Source: Diphasiastrum complanatum
Taxonomy: Eukaryota > Streptophyta > Lycopodiopsida > Lycopodiales > Lycopodiaceae
DNA: 64,000 bases
Reading direction: 5' to 3'
NCBI GenBank assembly: GCA_029204225.1
Contig: CM055097.1
Location: 67,720,801 to 67,784,800, forward strand
The position numbers were made by a program, and so were the translations under genes. The notes under the pieces were generated by a model. The model did no database searches and was not told the origin of the DNA. It saw only the letters and a list, made by a program, of their open reading frames with translations. Positions 30,211 through 40,899 of the stretch are shown here, piece by piece (within the stretch, counting starts at the first letter, position 1; the number at the start of each line of letters is the position of its first letter).

Positions 30211-31332
30211 TGTTGGAAACCATAGACTGAACAATCGAGTTGCTCTGAGGAAATCCGAGTGTTTCTGAATAGGCGACATTTTCGGTTGGAGCTCAGATAG
30301 AGCTGATCTGTCGGATAAGGCTACTGCCTCAGGCTGCAATCAATCATCCTCTGAACTGCAGATAGCTTTTGCTAATCTGACAATGAGTTTATGAAACAGC
30401 AGATAATGTCTAATGACAGCAAAAACATATCTACTGAAAAATTGAACAAGCATCACAACATTCAGAGTTTGCACATTGAGCACAGAAGATGTAACTCGGC
30501 CCTGATGGTCGCAAGGTCTCTTTCGAAAAGCTGCTGACGCCACTTTGGTTGTGTCCAAAATCACATATTCATTGAAAGTGAGCCAATTTAGGAAGTTAAC
30601 AGCAATGGGCCATTGGAAAAATAACCTTAGTACCAATCGATTGGAAAAGCATGGCCAAGTTTGCTATTGAATAGGATTACTATTGTCCCATCAAACACCG
30701 TATTTAGTGCATTGTACTTAAGTGCCAAAGGCATGAGAAGTAATTGGTAAATTAGCGCTTAATGGAGTCAAATAAAAAAATGGGACCCAAATTTTTAAAA
30801 TATGACTTAAATGTAAAACCTTGTTAAAGGTAGATTTATTATGCATGAGATTTTTGGATGGTGGCTACTTCGGGATGAATCTCCAAAGCCTTTGTGGATC
30901 TTTATATCATTTTGCAAGAACAGAGATTGAGAGGAAAAGAATAAAATTTTCCTCCTAATTTCATCATCTTCAAAGGGCCTCCCTCTATGAATGAATGTGA
31001 TTGCATATAGATGTTGAATTTTTTATTGGTTTTGAATCATGCTATTAGCTACAATTCCTAAAACTAAGCATTCTCCATTTCTAGTTTCATAGTTAATTAT
31101 CCATAACCTCCGCGTCTAAGCAAGATAGATGTTTGAAAGAAATATCCTACAATGAAACAATCTTCCAAATTGCACCTTAGCCACATATATATTTGGAAGA
31201 AATATAGAACGCGATTAAGCTACTACCAATTTCTTAATAGGCAACAAATTGCAAACTCAAACAAATTTCAAAAGCTTTTTGTATAGAAGATACGAAAGGA
31301 AAACATAGGAAATGCTTCTTGGTTTCCAATGG
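30211..31332. other. non-coding stretch, no feature recognised
   Basis: AT-rich sequence with no supportable gene. The copia unit to the left breaks off here without LTR or polypurine tract. Confidence 0.5.
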
Positions 31333-31334
31333 AA

Positions 31335-31402
31335 GGCTCGAACTTGAGACCAAAGAAACTTTGGATGTCAAGCATTAACCAATTGAGCCAACTCCCTTGG
31401 GT
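31335..31402 (-). repeat. tRNA-like sequence, probable SINE head
   Basis: On the minus strand GAGTTGGCTCAATTGGTTAATGC resembles a tRNA D-arm and A box (TGGCTCAATTGG). About 35 nt later AAGTTCGAGCC resembles a B box (GTTCGA core). The middle CCAAAGTTTCTTTGG can fold where an anticodon arm would be, but the loop is too short for a working tRNA. There is no convincing acceptor stem. I call it a tRNA-derived retroposon or pseudo-tRNA. Confidence 0.4.
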
Positions 31403-33354
31403 AAAAAACATAAGAAATGATTAGAGCATCATATAAAAGGCCAAGACAAAACAACAAAAACCTTATTGTCATGAGATGGAATAGGACATTATTTTTTATT
31501 AGTAAAAAATTAAAATAGCTTGCATTGTCCCAAGATATGCCAATAAGATCATACAAACTTGTGACCACTTGGACACAAATTCAATAAGGATTTACATGCT
31601 CACAAAATTGAGAGAATTATTTATTTGTGAGATTGGAATATAATATATATCCAAATTCACAAATTCAATTAATAAGTCAATGATGTTTGTTGTAAGGTAA
31701 AGATTATAAAAAGATACTTGCACCCATAAAAGTCAAAGGACATATATTAAAACAATTATATAAAATTTAAAAAACAAAAAATCTCATCAATACTGAGCAT
31801 AGCTTGCCAAATATAAATTCTCATATAGACACTTTGCTGAATAAGCAGCAAATGACAATCTACAAATAAAATCAATTACAAAACGACGACCTTAATATAT
31901 ACACAAGTGTGCCCAAGCAATAAATATTTGTAAGGAGATTTCTGAATAATAATAATAGAAATGGTAACAATGATTCTCAAATCTTTATTGCTATAATTTA
32001 CATGATATAGATGCACAATAAGGTGGGTATATGGATGGTACATGGATGTGTGATAAGGTGGTTATGGCAAAAAAGAAAGCCATTACAGAGGTAAGAAATC
32101 CTATTCCTAGCAATCCTTGAAATATCCATGCTTGGGACGAGATGTATTGCTCTTGGAAATATCCTTGACTTACAAAGAGATTTTGTGCTTCAATTCATAT
32201 TAGTAATAAATGATGAGACATGCTGTCGTAACTTCTGTTAATTTTATTTCTCAGCAATGAAGAAAGACATGGTCGAGTGCAATAACTACATTGTACAGTA
32301 AATTCCTTATTCCAAGAAAACGTTTTTCTTTTTGGCTTTGTCAATTAACTTGATTTGTGTGAATATGCATGAACAGCTGGTATATGTGGATAGTTTTCAG
32401 GAACTATTCAGCAAGAGCCTGCACTTTCAAAAATGATTTTGAGAATCAAGGTAAGTTGGGGTTGATGGGCCAAGATGATTCACTCACACGATTTTGCTTG
32501 CATATAGACAGGTCATCGCATACAAAGAAAAGAGATTTTCTGAAAAATTACAGCACAATCATACTCCTATGATGGTCAAGCTTGTGATTGTTATTGGAAA
32601 ATCACATTCAGTGCAAGTTGAAACCTAACAAAAAAAGCAAGAACTGAGGACTAAGGCAAAAAGGAAAACATTAACACAGGAACTCTATATAGACAAGAAT
32701 CCTTCACCTTGAATGTTGTCGAAAGTAGCCTGGAGGAGTAATGCATGCAAGGACAGTCTGCAAAGCTAATAGTAAATTTAGAAATATTTAAAACTATTCT
32801 TCTTGAGCTCGCTTCGAAAGAAAAGTCACCAGTCCGTTCAGAAGGGACGGGCACATGTCAGCATGATCCCAAATTTTCAAGTCAGTAATGGTGTCTGGCA
32901 GCGCTTACTACTTTTGACTTCAAAAAAATAAGCACGTCCACATCTCTGTGTTCGTCACATCATTTATGCACCATAACCTCTGTTATCACTACCATAAAAA
33001 AGTAGAAATATCATTGTGTAGAACAAGCAAGAAATGTAAACCTGTTCCCATCCGGTTCAAAACTATCCCTAATGCTTTACACTTGCGGTCAAAAAATTAC
33101 GTAATAGAACGACCCTAACCAATAAAATCACATTAGATGAACCTGTCAACTGAAAGCCACACCACAGTCCCACTTAAAGTACTTTCATTTTCACAAAACC
33201 TGTTCATCTACTGAATTCTTCATAACCTTGCACCTTACAAATAGATTCAAACTATGGGTTGTGTTTGTAAATGCAAGCTACATAACTAACTCAACCGATA
33301 AAATCAGGGATCGATTATGTGATGATCCAAAAAAGTTAACGCAAAGCATGACGA
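31403..33354. other. non-coding; right part is likely 3' UTR or downstream region of the RRM gene
   Basis: No domain-bearing frame is present. The stretch nearest 33354 lies directly downstream of the minus-strand RRM stop codon and would hold its 3' UTR; I cannot place the poly(A) site. 31600-31990 is very AT-rich. Confidence 0.45.
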
Positions 33355-34572
33355 TCAATGCCTGGCTTTCGAAGCAGCTTTTGTTGCCTCCTCACGAGAT
33401 GACGGAAACAGTTCAACATAACGGCTTCCCATAGTCATCTTATCTTTGCCCATGGCTGCCTTGGAATCAGAAGGACTTGAGAACTCCACATATGCTTCAC
33501 CTGTTGCTCTCCCGTCAGAATGAGTAACGATATGTATGTTCTCTTCTTTCAGCCCATGATCTCTGAAAAATTCAATAATATCCCGTTTCGATGTTGAAAA
33601 GGGAAGGCCTCTCAGCCTCAGAACCCCAGTGTGCTCCAAATGCTCTTTCTCAGGAGACTTTCTAGATGGACGGCTCGGGGACGGAAGCCGCTCTTCAGAC
33701 TTTGAATCTTCCACATCTGCAGCAACGGCATGATAATACTCCAGCTTCTTGCTGCGAAAAATTTCAATGTAGCGACGCCCCATGCTCTGCCGATTCTTTT
33801 GTAGGGCAAAATCTACCTGCATAGGAGTACCAAAAACAACATAGGCTTCTCCGGAAAATCGGCCATGCTTGCGGACAAGGAGCACATCCACAACATCAAG
33901 GCCAGCGAAAAACTCAAACACATCAGCCTCTGAGCAGTTGAAAGGAAGCCCCCGCAATCGGACGACCGGAAATGACTTAGGTTGTCCCAGATATGATGCT
34001 GCAAAGCTTGGCCCTCCATACACACTCCCTTGACCTGATGCAGCAGAAGAATAATAAGGAGGATCCAGTACTCTTTGCCTTTTGGATCCGACATCGTATC
34101 CATCCGCACCGCCCCCGCTTCCCAATAGATTCCTTCAACAGACATCCCAGACCCCGGAAGCCTCACCCGTCAATATGAAACCCTCCCACTCCTCAATATT
34201 AGCAATCTCAACGGCGAGCCGTTACCATACTCACCCTATCTAATCCTTAATACATAGATACATGTTCTTCTTATTATTATTATCAGTAACATAATTTCAT
34301 TCCCAAACTTTCCACAAAAAACTAGTCCCAAATGCAAGAAAATACTGACCTGGTACAATGATGCAAAACAATTAATGCCGAAAAAACGGTTAAGACTTAG
34401 AAAAGGGTTGAGACATGAGCAATCGTTAGGACAGACAAGAAAAGCAAGGGTTGCGATGTTATTCAGGAAGTGCAATGTTAGAAAGAGGCCAAACCTGGAA
34501 GACAAGAACAGAAAAGTGCAAACCTAAGGAAAACATCTACCCCTTAGCGCTCACTTACCCTCTTGCGAACAT
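33355..34572 (-). CDS. hnRNP F/H-like RNA-binding protein with two quasi-RRMs
   Basis: The main exon (34132 down to 33355, TGA stop) encodes two RRMs. The first has VVRLRGLPFNCSEADVFEFF and GEAYVVF; the second has VLRLRGLPFSTSKRDIIEFF and GEAYVEF, with MGRRYIEIF and MGSRYVELF at their ends. LRGLPF plus GEAYV is the hnRNP F/H quasi-RRM pattern; such proteins bind G-rich RNA in the nucleus and influence splicing. No in-frame ATG exists upstream in this exon before a stop. I therefore place the start at ATG 34572-34570 in a 14-nt coding exon that ends AAGAGG|GTAAGT (donor 34558), spliced to GAAG|GAATC (acceptor 34133). This gives an N-terminus MFARG-NLLGSGGGADGY, resembling the MYG..RG..LGSGG start I recall for plant homologues. 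The product is about 263 residues, normal for the family. The two-exon start is inference; the RRM identity is firm. Confidence 0.85.
34350..34494 (-). other. candidate cassette exon inside the RRM gene's first intron
   Basis: Within the predicted first intron (34558-34133) a strong acceptor TTCTTGTCTTCCAG|GTT (exon start 34494) and a donor TACCAG|GTCAGT (exon end 34350) bound a 145-nt segment. Its length is not a multiple of three, so inclusion would shift the downstream RRM frame. Both sites are better than the distal acceptor at 34133. No transcript evidence is available, so this is inference. Confidence 0.35.
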
Positions 34573-34699
34573 TGTGTGTGGCGTAACACCCGAATGGAAC
34601 CTGAAAGAAAGAAACCCCTTAGCCCCAACCTCCTGCGCCTCAAGGACCCGTCCCACCAGCTCCCTCACTGTGTAATTGCTATCCCCTTCCCTTCCTCTT

Positions 34700-35066
34700 C
34701 CTCAAATCCTGCTGCTGCGATCGATGACCTTAGCTACTAACAGCACCCGCTCGCACAAAACCCTCTGCTCTCTCTCGCTCGCTCTCTGCTCTCTCCTCTC
34801 TGCTCTCTCTGCTCTCTCTCTCTCCCCCTCATAGACCCAAACCGAAAATATCAAAGAAGAAATAGCCGCGCTAGATACGCTCACGAAGCATTTTCCGTCC
34901 GCACGGTTAGATCTTTACCACGTGGCATATTGTGACGTGGATTCTTATCAACAGTTTACGAAAATAAAACGTGTCACAATCTGAACGTTAGGAGCATAAT
35001 CGTACGCACTGAAACGTTAACATACAGTGAGCTACGCGACGTAGAAAGACCAAGAAAACCCTAAGT
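34700..35066 (-). promoter_or_regulatory. promoter/5' leader of the RRM gene: GA-rich leader, G-box, telo-box
   Basis: Read on the minus strand, a GA-rich leader (34757-34826) lies upstream of the start codon, typical of plant Y-patch (TC-type on the opposite strand) core promoters. Further up, CCACGTGGCA (about 34918-34927) is a palindromic G-box and GACGTGG (34935-34941) an ABRE-like core. AAACCCTAA (35055-35063) is a telo-box found near start sites of many plant growth and translation genes. The motifs are visible; their use here is inferred. Confidence 0.5.
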
Positions 35067-36132
35067 TCCCTGTTGTACAAGAGAAAGAGAGTGAGTTGGG
35101 GGGGGGGGGGGGCGCTTTTGCTTCTGCCTTTTCTTGGCATCCCATATTTCAAAAGGGGGGGTCCCCAATCATAAATTACGTGATTGAGGTATTATGTGTC
35201 CTTTAACTTGGACCTAGTCATTTCACAAGAGCCAAAGGCCTAATGCTACAAAAGAGTGGAAAGAAACCTCTTGCCAAGCCAAAGGTCTTATGCTAGAGAG
35301 GGAGTGGAAATGTCTTGGACACGTGACTAAATTTTGATGCACCCGACTCATCTACTCATCGCATACCTTTACATGTAACTAATTTCGTCCCATGAAAATG
35401 ATGTCAAGAGTGGGTAAGAAGGAGCATCAAACTCTTTGATGATAAACAAACATGCATCTTTTGGATAAATCAATACTCATGCTCCCAAGGGGTATCTCCA
35501 CCAATCACATAGCAAGATGAATAAGCAATTATGGCATTTGTCATGTCAAAATGGCATCTTTCTACTCCTTCGCAACATTGCAAATTTGCAACATGGATCT
35601 GAGGACATGCTATCACATGGAAAACATTGTTCTCCTCCACCTATGGATCACAAAAAGGGAAACTTGTGCATGCGTCATGCTCGTGTGAATGGGAAACGTG
35701 TAAAGAGCCTCTTAGAATTGTCTGTAGGGGTTGTCAACTAGGTCATGGGTGAAACTTGGTTTTCCTACCTCCTCGTCTCCTCTATGTACTATGAAGATCG
35801 TTTTATGTATAAACGATCACTACAAAAAAAGCGCCCAACCTCCCATTGCTAGGCTAGTTTGTAAGTGACGATGAGAATTCTCATGTGGCCAGCATGCTAA
35901 GAGAGAGGCCAATGAGCAGGTCTTGGATGTGGCAAAGCTTGGAAAGCACATGTGCTTGTTCACCCTTTTATGTCGAGGTGCATCTAGGGGGCACATCCTA
36001 GAACTTTATCTCTTTAACCAAAAGCAACTCTATTTGTGTCACATCAACTTTTGTAGTTCGCCCACCTCCTACATTTGACCCATATGGCCTATATGGAGGC
36101 TACCTCCGGTGGCAGCCTCTGACATTTGGCTA
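35067..36132. other. non-coding stretch with a 15-bp poly-G run
   Basis: A G run lies at 35098-35112 and GGGGGGG at 35154-35160. No gene or element is recognised to 36132. Confidence 0.5.
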
Positions 36133-37129
<997 letters not shown>

Positions 37130-37605
37130 TTGTCACTTCCTTCTCTTTAACTTGACCATCTAGCAAAATTTATTATGGCCTTAGTGAAAATTCTACAACC
37201 ATGAACTGTGTTCTACAAAAAATTAGACATCAACAAAATAGATTTGACTCAACTTATATAGGTAACCTTGCCTCTTTTCGGATGCAAGGACCTTCATAGA
37301 ACTACCAAGTATTTTGCAACAATCAAATCAATCTCTATTTTTTTGTTTTGAGTCTGCTATCCTGCTAATAGACACTAAATTCTTTTGCAGACCATGAATG
37401 TAAAGTAGGTTAGGAATAGAGTTTACTTTTCCATTTTGGAAATGAAATTTGATGGTTCACCAAAGATTTGGTGAGCAATATTGTCACCTAGATGGACATA
37501 CTTGTTGGTGACATGATGTCTTGTTCCTCCATCATGCCAACTCTCTCTTGGTGTTGATGATGAAGACAAGGATTTGAACCATGAATTTCTTTCTAAAGAA
37601 ATTTG
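37130..37605 (-). pseudogene. copia protease/pre-integrase relic (third copia lineage)
   Basis: On the minus strand, translation with frameshifts gives a degraded protease entry (HDGGTRHHVT), YVHLGDNIAHQIFG, then VLYIHGLQKNLVSIS-type sequence and a pre-integrase-like YLYKLS. This is the VYLGD...VLYVPGLKKNLLS pattern of another copia lineage, not family A or B. It abuts the LTR at 37606 with no primer site between them. Confidence 0.6.
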
Positions 37606-38277
37606 TGTTGAAAGTACAATGTTTAGGACCCTAAATGGATCTACAAAAGATCCTCAAGATCGATTGGGTATTGGTTAATCAATCTATTGTAGCAATCTTA
37701 ATGTAGCCTTGGCAATTTTGATCTAAGCAAGAATAATCAATTATTGATCAAAACACTTAATGTATTATTCACATATGTGAAAATAAGTCGGGAAGTATGG
37801 CTAATAGTAGAGAATCAACTGTACTAAGTTCAGATTGCATTCACATCAAAAACTTCCAATACAAAAGGTGTCAAAGCTCCAAAATTATGATCTCTCTCAC
37901 ATTGAATGATTTGCAAGTACGAAGAGAATGATATCCATGGTTGGCTAAGCAGGTACAACATATGTTTAGGTACCAAAAAGTCATTGGGTTGACCTACTCA
38001 AATCACTTTGACCTAACCATTAGGTCTAGGCAAGTTAGATCCTAATCATTGGAGTTAGATAGGAAGTTTGGTCAAGTTTCCTAAAATTTTTGGAGCTACC
38101 TCCAAAAATTTTAGGAAACTTGACCAAACTTCCTATCTAACTCCAATGATTAGGATCTAACTTGCCTAGACCTATTATTCACATGTGTGAACAGCCTCCA
38201 CATGTGTGGGACCCACCTATGTACAATCTTACAAGGTTTAATCAAGCTATAATTTGCCAATTTTGCCAATTTTCACA
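37606..38277 (-). repeat. copia LTR (family A-like), minus orientation, containing a perfect hairpin
   Basis: On the minus strand it starts TGTGAAAATTGGC right after a purine tract (TTTGAAGAGGAG, 38278-38289) and ends GTACTTTCAACA, 672 bp with TG...CA ends. The block ACATAGGTGGGTCCCACA matches the LTR at 10386-11043. Its central part is replaced or expanded by the inverted repeat at 38021-38174. Confidence 0.75.
38021..38174. repeat. perfect inverted repeat: 75-bp arms, 4-nt loop
   Basis: The left arm 38021-38095 (TAGGTCTAGGCAAGTTAGAT...) and right arm 38100-38174 (...ATCTAACTTGCCTAGACCTA) are exact reverse complements by base-by-base reading. The loop is CTAC (38096-38099). Transcribed in either direction it would fold into a 75-bp hairpin without a mismatch. 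It lies inside an LTR. Confidence 0.97.
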
Positions 38278-38334
38278 CTCCTCTTCAAACTTAGCTTGAT
38301 AAAACTTTGGTGAATCTCACCAATGATTCAATAA

Positions 38335-38790
38335 CCAAGCAAGTCGCAACAAAGCAAGACAAGAGAAACAGATGGTGGACAAACAAAGCCAACCAAACTT
38401 AGATCATATGGATATAGCCGCAAGCTATGGACCAATACCTCACAAGGGATAGAGGAATCACACCAACAACATGGAGCTGCTAATCATCAAATCAAGCATA
38501 CACTAGTGAGAGGCCAATGTGTATACTTACACCCTCCAAGGCCCATGCATCACTAGTAGTGCACTGTGACACCTCACTGGACACTTATGTAGCCTATCTA
38601 AGCCACATCATCTAGTTCCCCTATGACTCACTGATAGACCCATAATAATCCACCATCAAGAGTTTAGGCCTCCAACCATTAATTTGACTATATGCACTTG
38701 AGGGCCCCAAACCCCTCATAATAATAATTAGCTTACGGGTCGAGGTAGGCCTACTGACTTCTAATGGGATAATAAATCCTAGATCAATCG
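38335..38790 (-). repeat. gypsy LTR fragment, copy 1
   Basis: The stretch from AACAGATGGTGGACAAAC through TACACTAGTGAGAG, CTAGTAGTGCACTGTGACACC and GGGCCCCAAACCCC to TTAGCTTACGGGTCG matches 39220-39600 in the same orientation. The plus-strand sequence is the reverse of the LTR that starts at 43940. Confidence 0.75.
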
Positions 38791-39179
38791 TCGGTGTTGG
38801 AGTTTAATCTTTCTCCTACTCATCCTAATTGCCCCCCTTTTCACTATGATAGAATTTTGATAGTTATTGGCTAAAGGAATCCGCTAACACAATCATCTGT
38901 TTCACTCTTATTTCCTTCCACCTCCATCTAGTCAAAATCTGGTATTTTTTCTCTTTTTAAGTCTTTTTTTCTCTTTTTTGAATCTTTTTCTTTTTTATCG
39001 TTCCCAGCCATAACCAGAGCCTACCCTGCATCTCCATAGCTATAACCCAACCCACCATTAGCATGGCATCTTCTACCAACCTTGATAACCAACCATCCAG
39101 TCCTTCTGATGAAACCGACACCATTCAACTCGTTCAATGCCAGATCCCTCAAGCCACCTATAAAGTCCTCAATCCAAGG

Positions 39180-39645
39180 ATCCTATTCTAAGCATGCCAA
39201 TCACAAGCAACACAAGGGAACCTGATGGTGGACAAACCAACCCAACCAAACCTAGATCGATCGGATCTAGCCCCCAAGCTATGGATCAATCACAAAGAGG
39301 AGTGTGGCATCACACCAGCAGCATCCTGCCACCGGTCATGCTATCAAGCCTACACTAGTGAGAGCCCAATAGGTATACTTATACCCTCCAAGGCCCATGC
39401 ACCACTAGTAGTGCACTGTGACACCTCACTGGACACCTCTGTAGCCTATCTGGGCCACGTCATCCAGTTCCCCAATGACTCACTAATAGAACCATACCAA
39501 TCCACCATCAAGTGTTTAGGCCTACAATAATTAATTATGACCATGTACACATAAGGGCCCCAATTCCCTTATAGTCACAATTAACTTACGGGTTGTTGGT
39601 CTATCAATCCCTAGCGTGGATACGCTACCCGAGACCAGTCATGGG
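39180..39645 (-). repeat. gypsy LTR, copy 2 (start TGGCATGCCCATGACTGG on the minus strand)
   Basis: The minus strand reads from the polypurine-side CCCATGACTGGTCTCGGGTAGCG (39645 down) through GGTATAAGTATACC (a TATA-like site near 39380) to CCAATCACAAGC (39190). The first part matches the plus-strand LTR at 43940-44110 almost base for base, and the pol tail upstream of it (39650-39760) matches 43860-43939. It belongs to a chromodomain gypsy family. Confidence 0.75.
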
Positions 39646-39972
39646 CATGCCATTCTTCCCCCCTTATTCAAGTTTTGTCCTCAGAACTTAAAACTGGAAA
39701 AGTTCCTCCTTAAGCTTCCTTCGGGCCTGTTACCAGGAATCATCATCGTCTGTACATCCCTTCCATCGAGGAGGGTATAAGTATACCTATTGGGCTCTCA
39801 CTAGTGTATGCTTGATAGCATGACTGGTGGCAGGATGCTGTTGGTGTGATGCCACACTCCTCTTTGTGATTGATCCAAGCTTGGGGGTTAGATCCGTTTG
39901 ATCTAGGTTTGGTTGGGTTGGTTTGTCCACCATCAGGTTCCCTTGTGTTGCTTGTGATTGGCATGCTTAGAA
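39185..39972. repeat. large inverted repeat of gypsy LTR sequence (arms 39185-39391 and 39767-39972)
   Basis: The right arm is the reverse complement of the left over about 205 bp with only a handful of differences by eye: CTAAGCATGCCAATCACAAG starts one arm and its complement ends the other. The 375-bp spacer holds the rest of the LTR and the pol tail. The short plus and minus ORFs here are mirror images of one another and are not evidence for a gene. Confidence 0.85.
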
Positions 39973-40899
39973 TATGATCTTTGGATTGAGGACTTTATAT
40001 TGGTATAAATTTTATAAGCATGGTATTGTCTATTAAAATTATGTTTTTTGGGCAAGTGCTTTATCAGGAAAATTATATTCGTAATGATTTAACCAAACGT
40101 AAATTTTTTTTTTCTCAAATTTTTCGGTTTGTCATTTGCAAAACAGATAGAGTGAAATTCTAAAGAGGGGAGGCAATTGAACATTTGCTCAGCATCGCTC
40201 GACAATGGTGACCCCCTGAATATATTAAACACATGGTTTCAATTTTAAACCACGATGTGTTGGAATTTCATTTGGGCAATAAATAGAAAAAAAAAATTGA
40301 ATGCAAAATCTATTCAACCAATAAATAGCCATTACAATTACAGCTTGGGCTAACAACCGGAAATTTCTCGACAAGTAAAGCCCGGAAGTTGTCGATGACT
40401 AGATAAACCATTGGGCAACGTCCCAGAATAAAAACAAGCGAATTTTGTCAGATTTTAACTCTAGATAAGCCTCCTTGTGGTGGAGGACGCAACCCATAGA
40501 GCTGTGACTGGGCTGAATTCTTGGTGGGGGATTCCGTAAGGCTTTTTCACAATTGACGAAATATATATTCGCTTTATTAACTGCAATGGGCGATTGAGAA
40601 CGTGAATTCTCGGATTTTTTGGCCAAAGGTGTCGTTTTTTCATAATCATGCACGGCCAGAAACGACCCAGAAGCCTAGGATGGAAAAACGAAAATGGAAT
40701 GAAAATGTTGTTTCTTGATGTGCTTGAAGCCGTGGATGTACCAACACTATTTGTTGTTAAGAACAAGAAAAAGCCGATTCATTCTTCCCCGTTTCTAAAT
40801 CTGTCACTGTGAACCTTACGGTGACCGTAAAGATTGTGAAAAGGGGCGAAAGAATGTTTGTTTGAGTTGAAGTTGGAATTTTTTATAAATTCTCGAGAA
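39973..40899. other. non-coding stretch, no feature recognised
   Basis: Overlapping minus-strand frames at 40399-40766 are in different frames, have no recognisable domain, and I do not call them genes. Confidence 0.45.

Noticed and set aside
31335-31402. Functional tRNA gene
   Set aside because: Acceptor stem is not convincing and the anticodon loop is too short; kept only as a SINE-like candidate.
39225-39964. Plus and minus ORFs with shared wording (TSESPIGILIP, INHKEECGI)
   Set aside because: They are the two arms of the inverted LTR repeat read in mirrored directions, so their similarity comes from the DNA repeat and is not evidence of a protein family.
40399-40766. Minus-strand ORFs of 84 and 101 codons
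   Set aside because: They overlap in different frames and lack any family signature.
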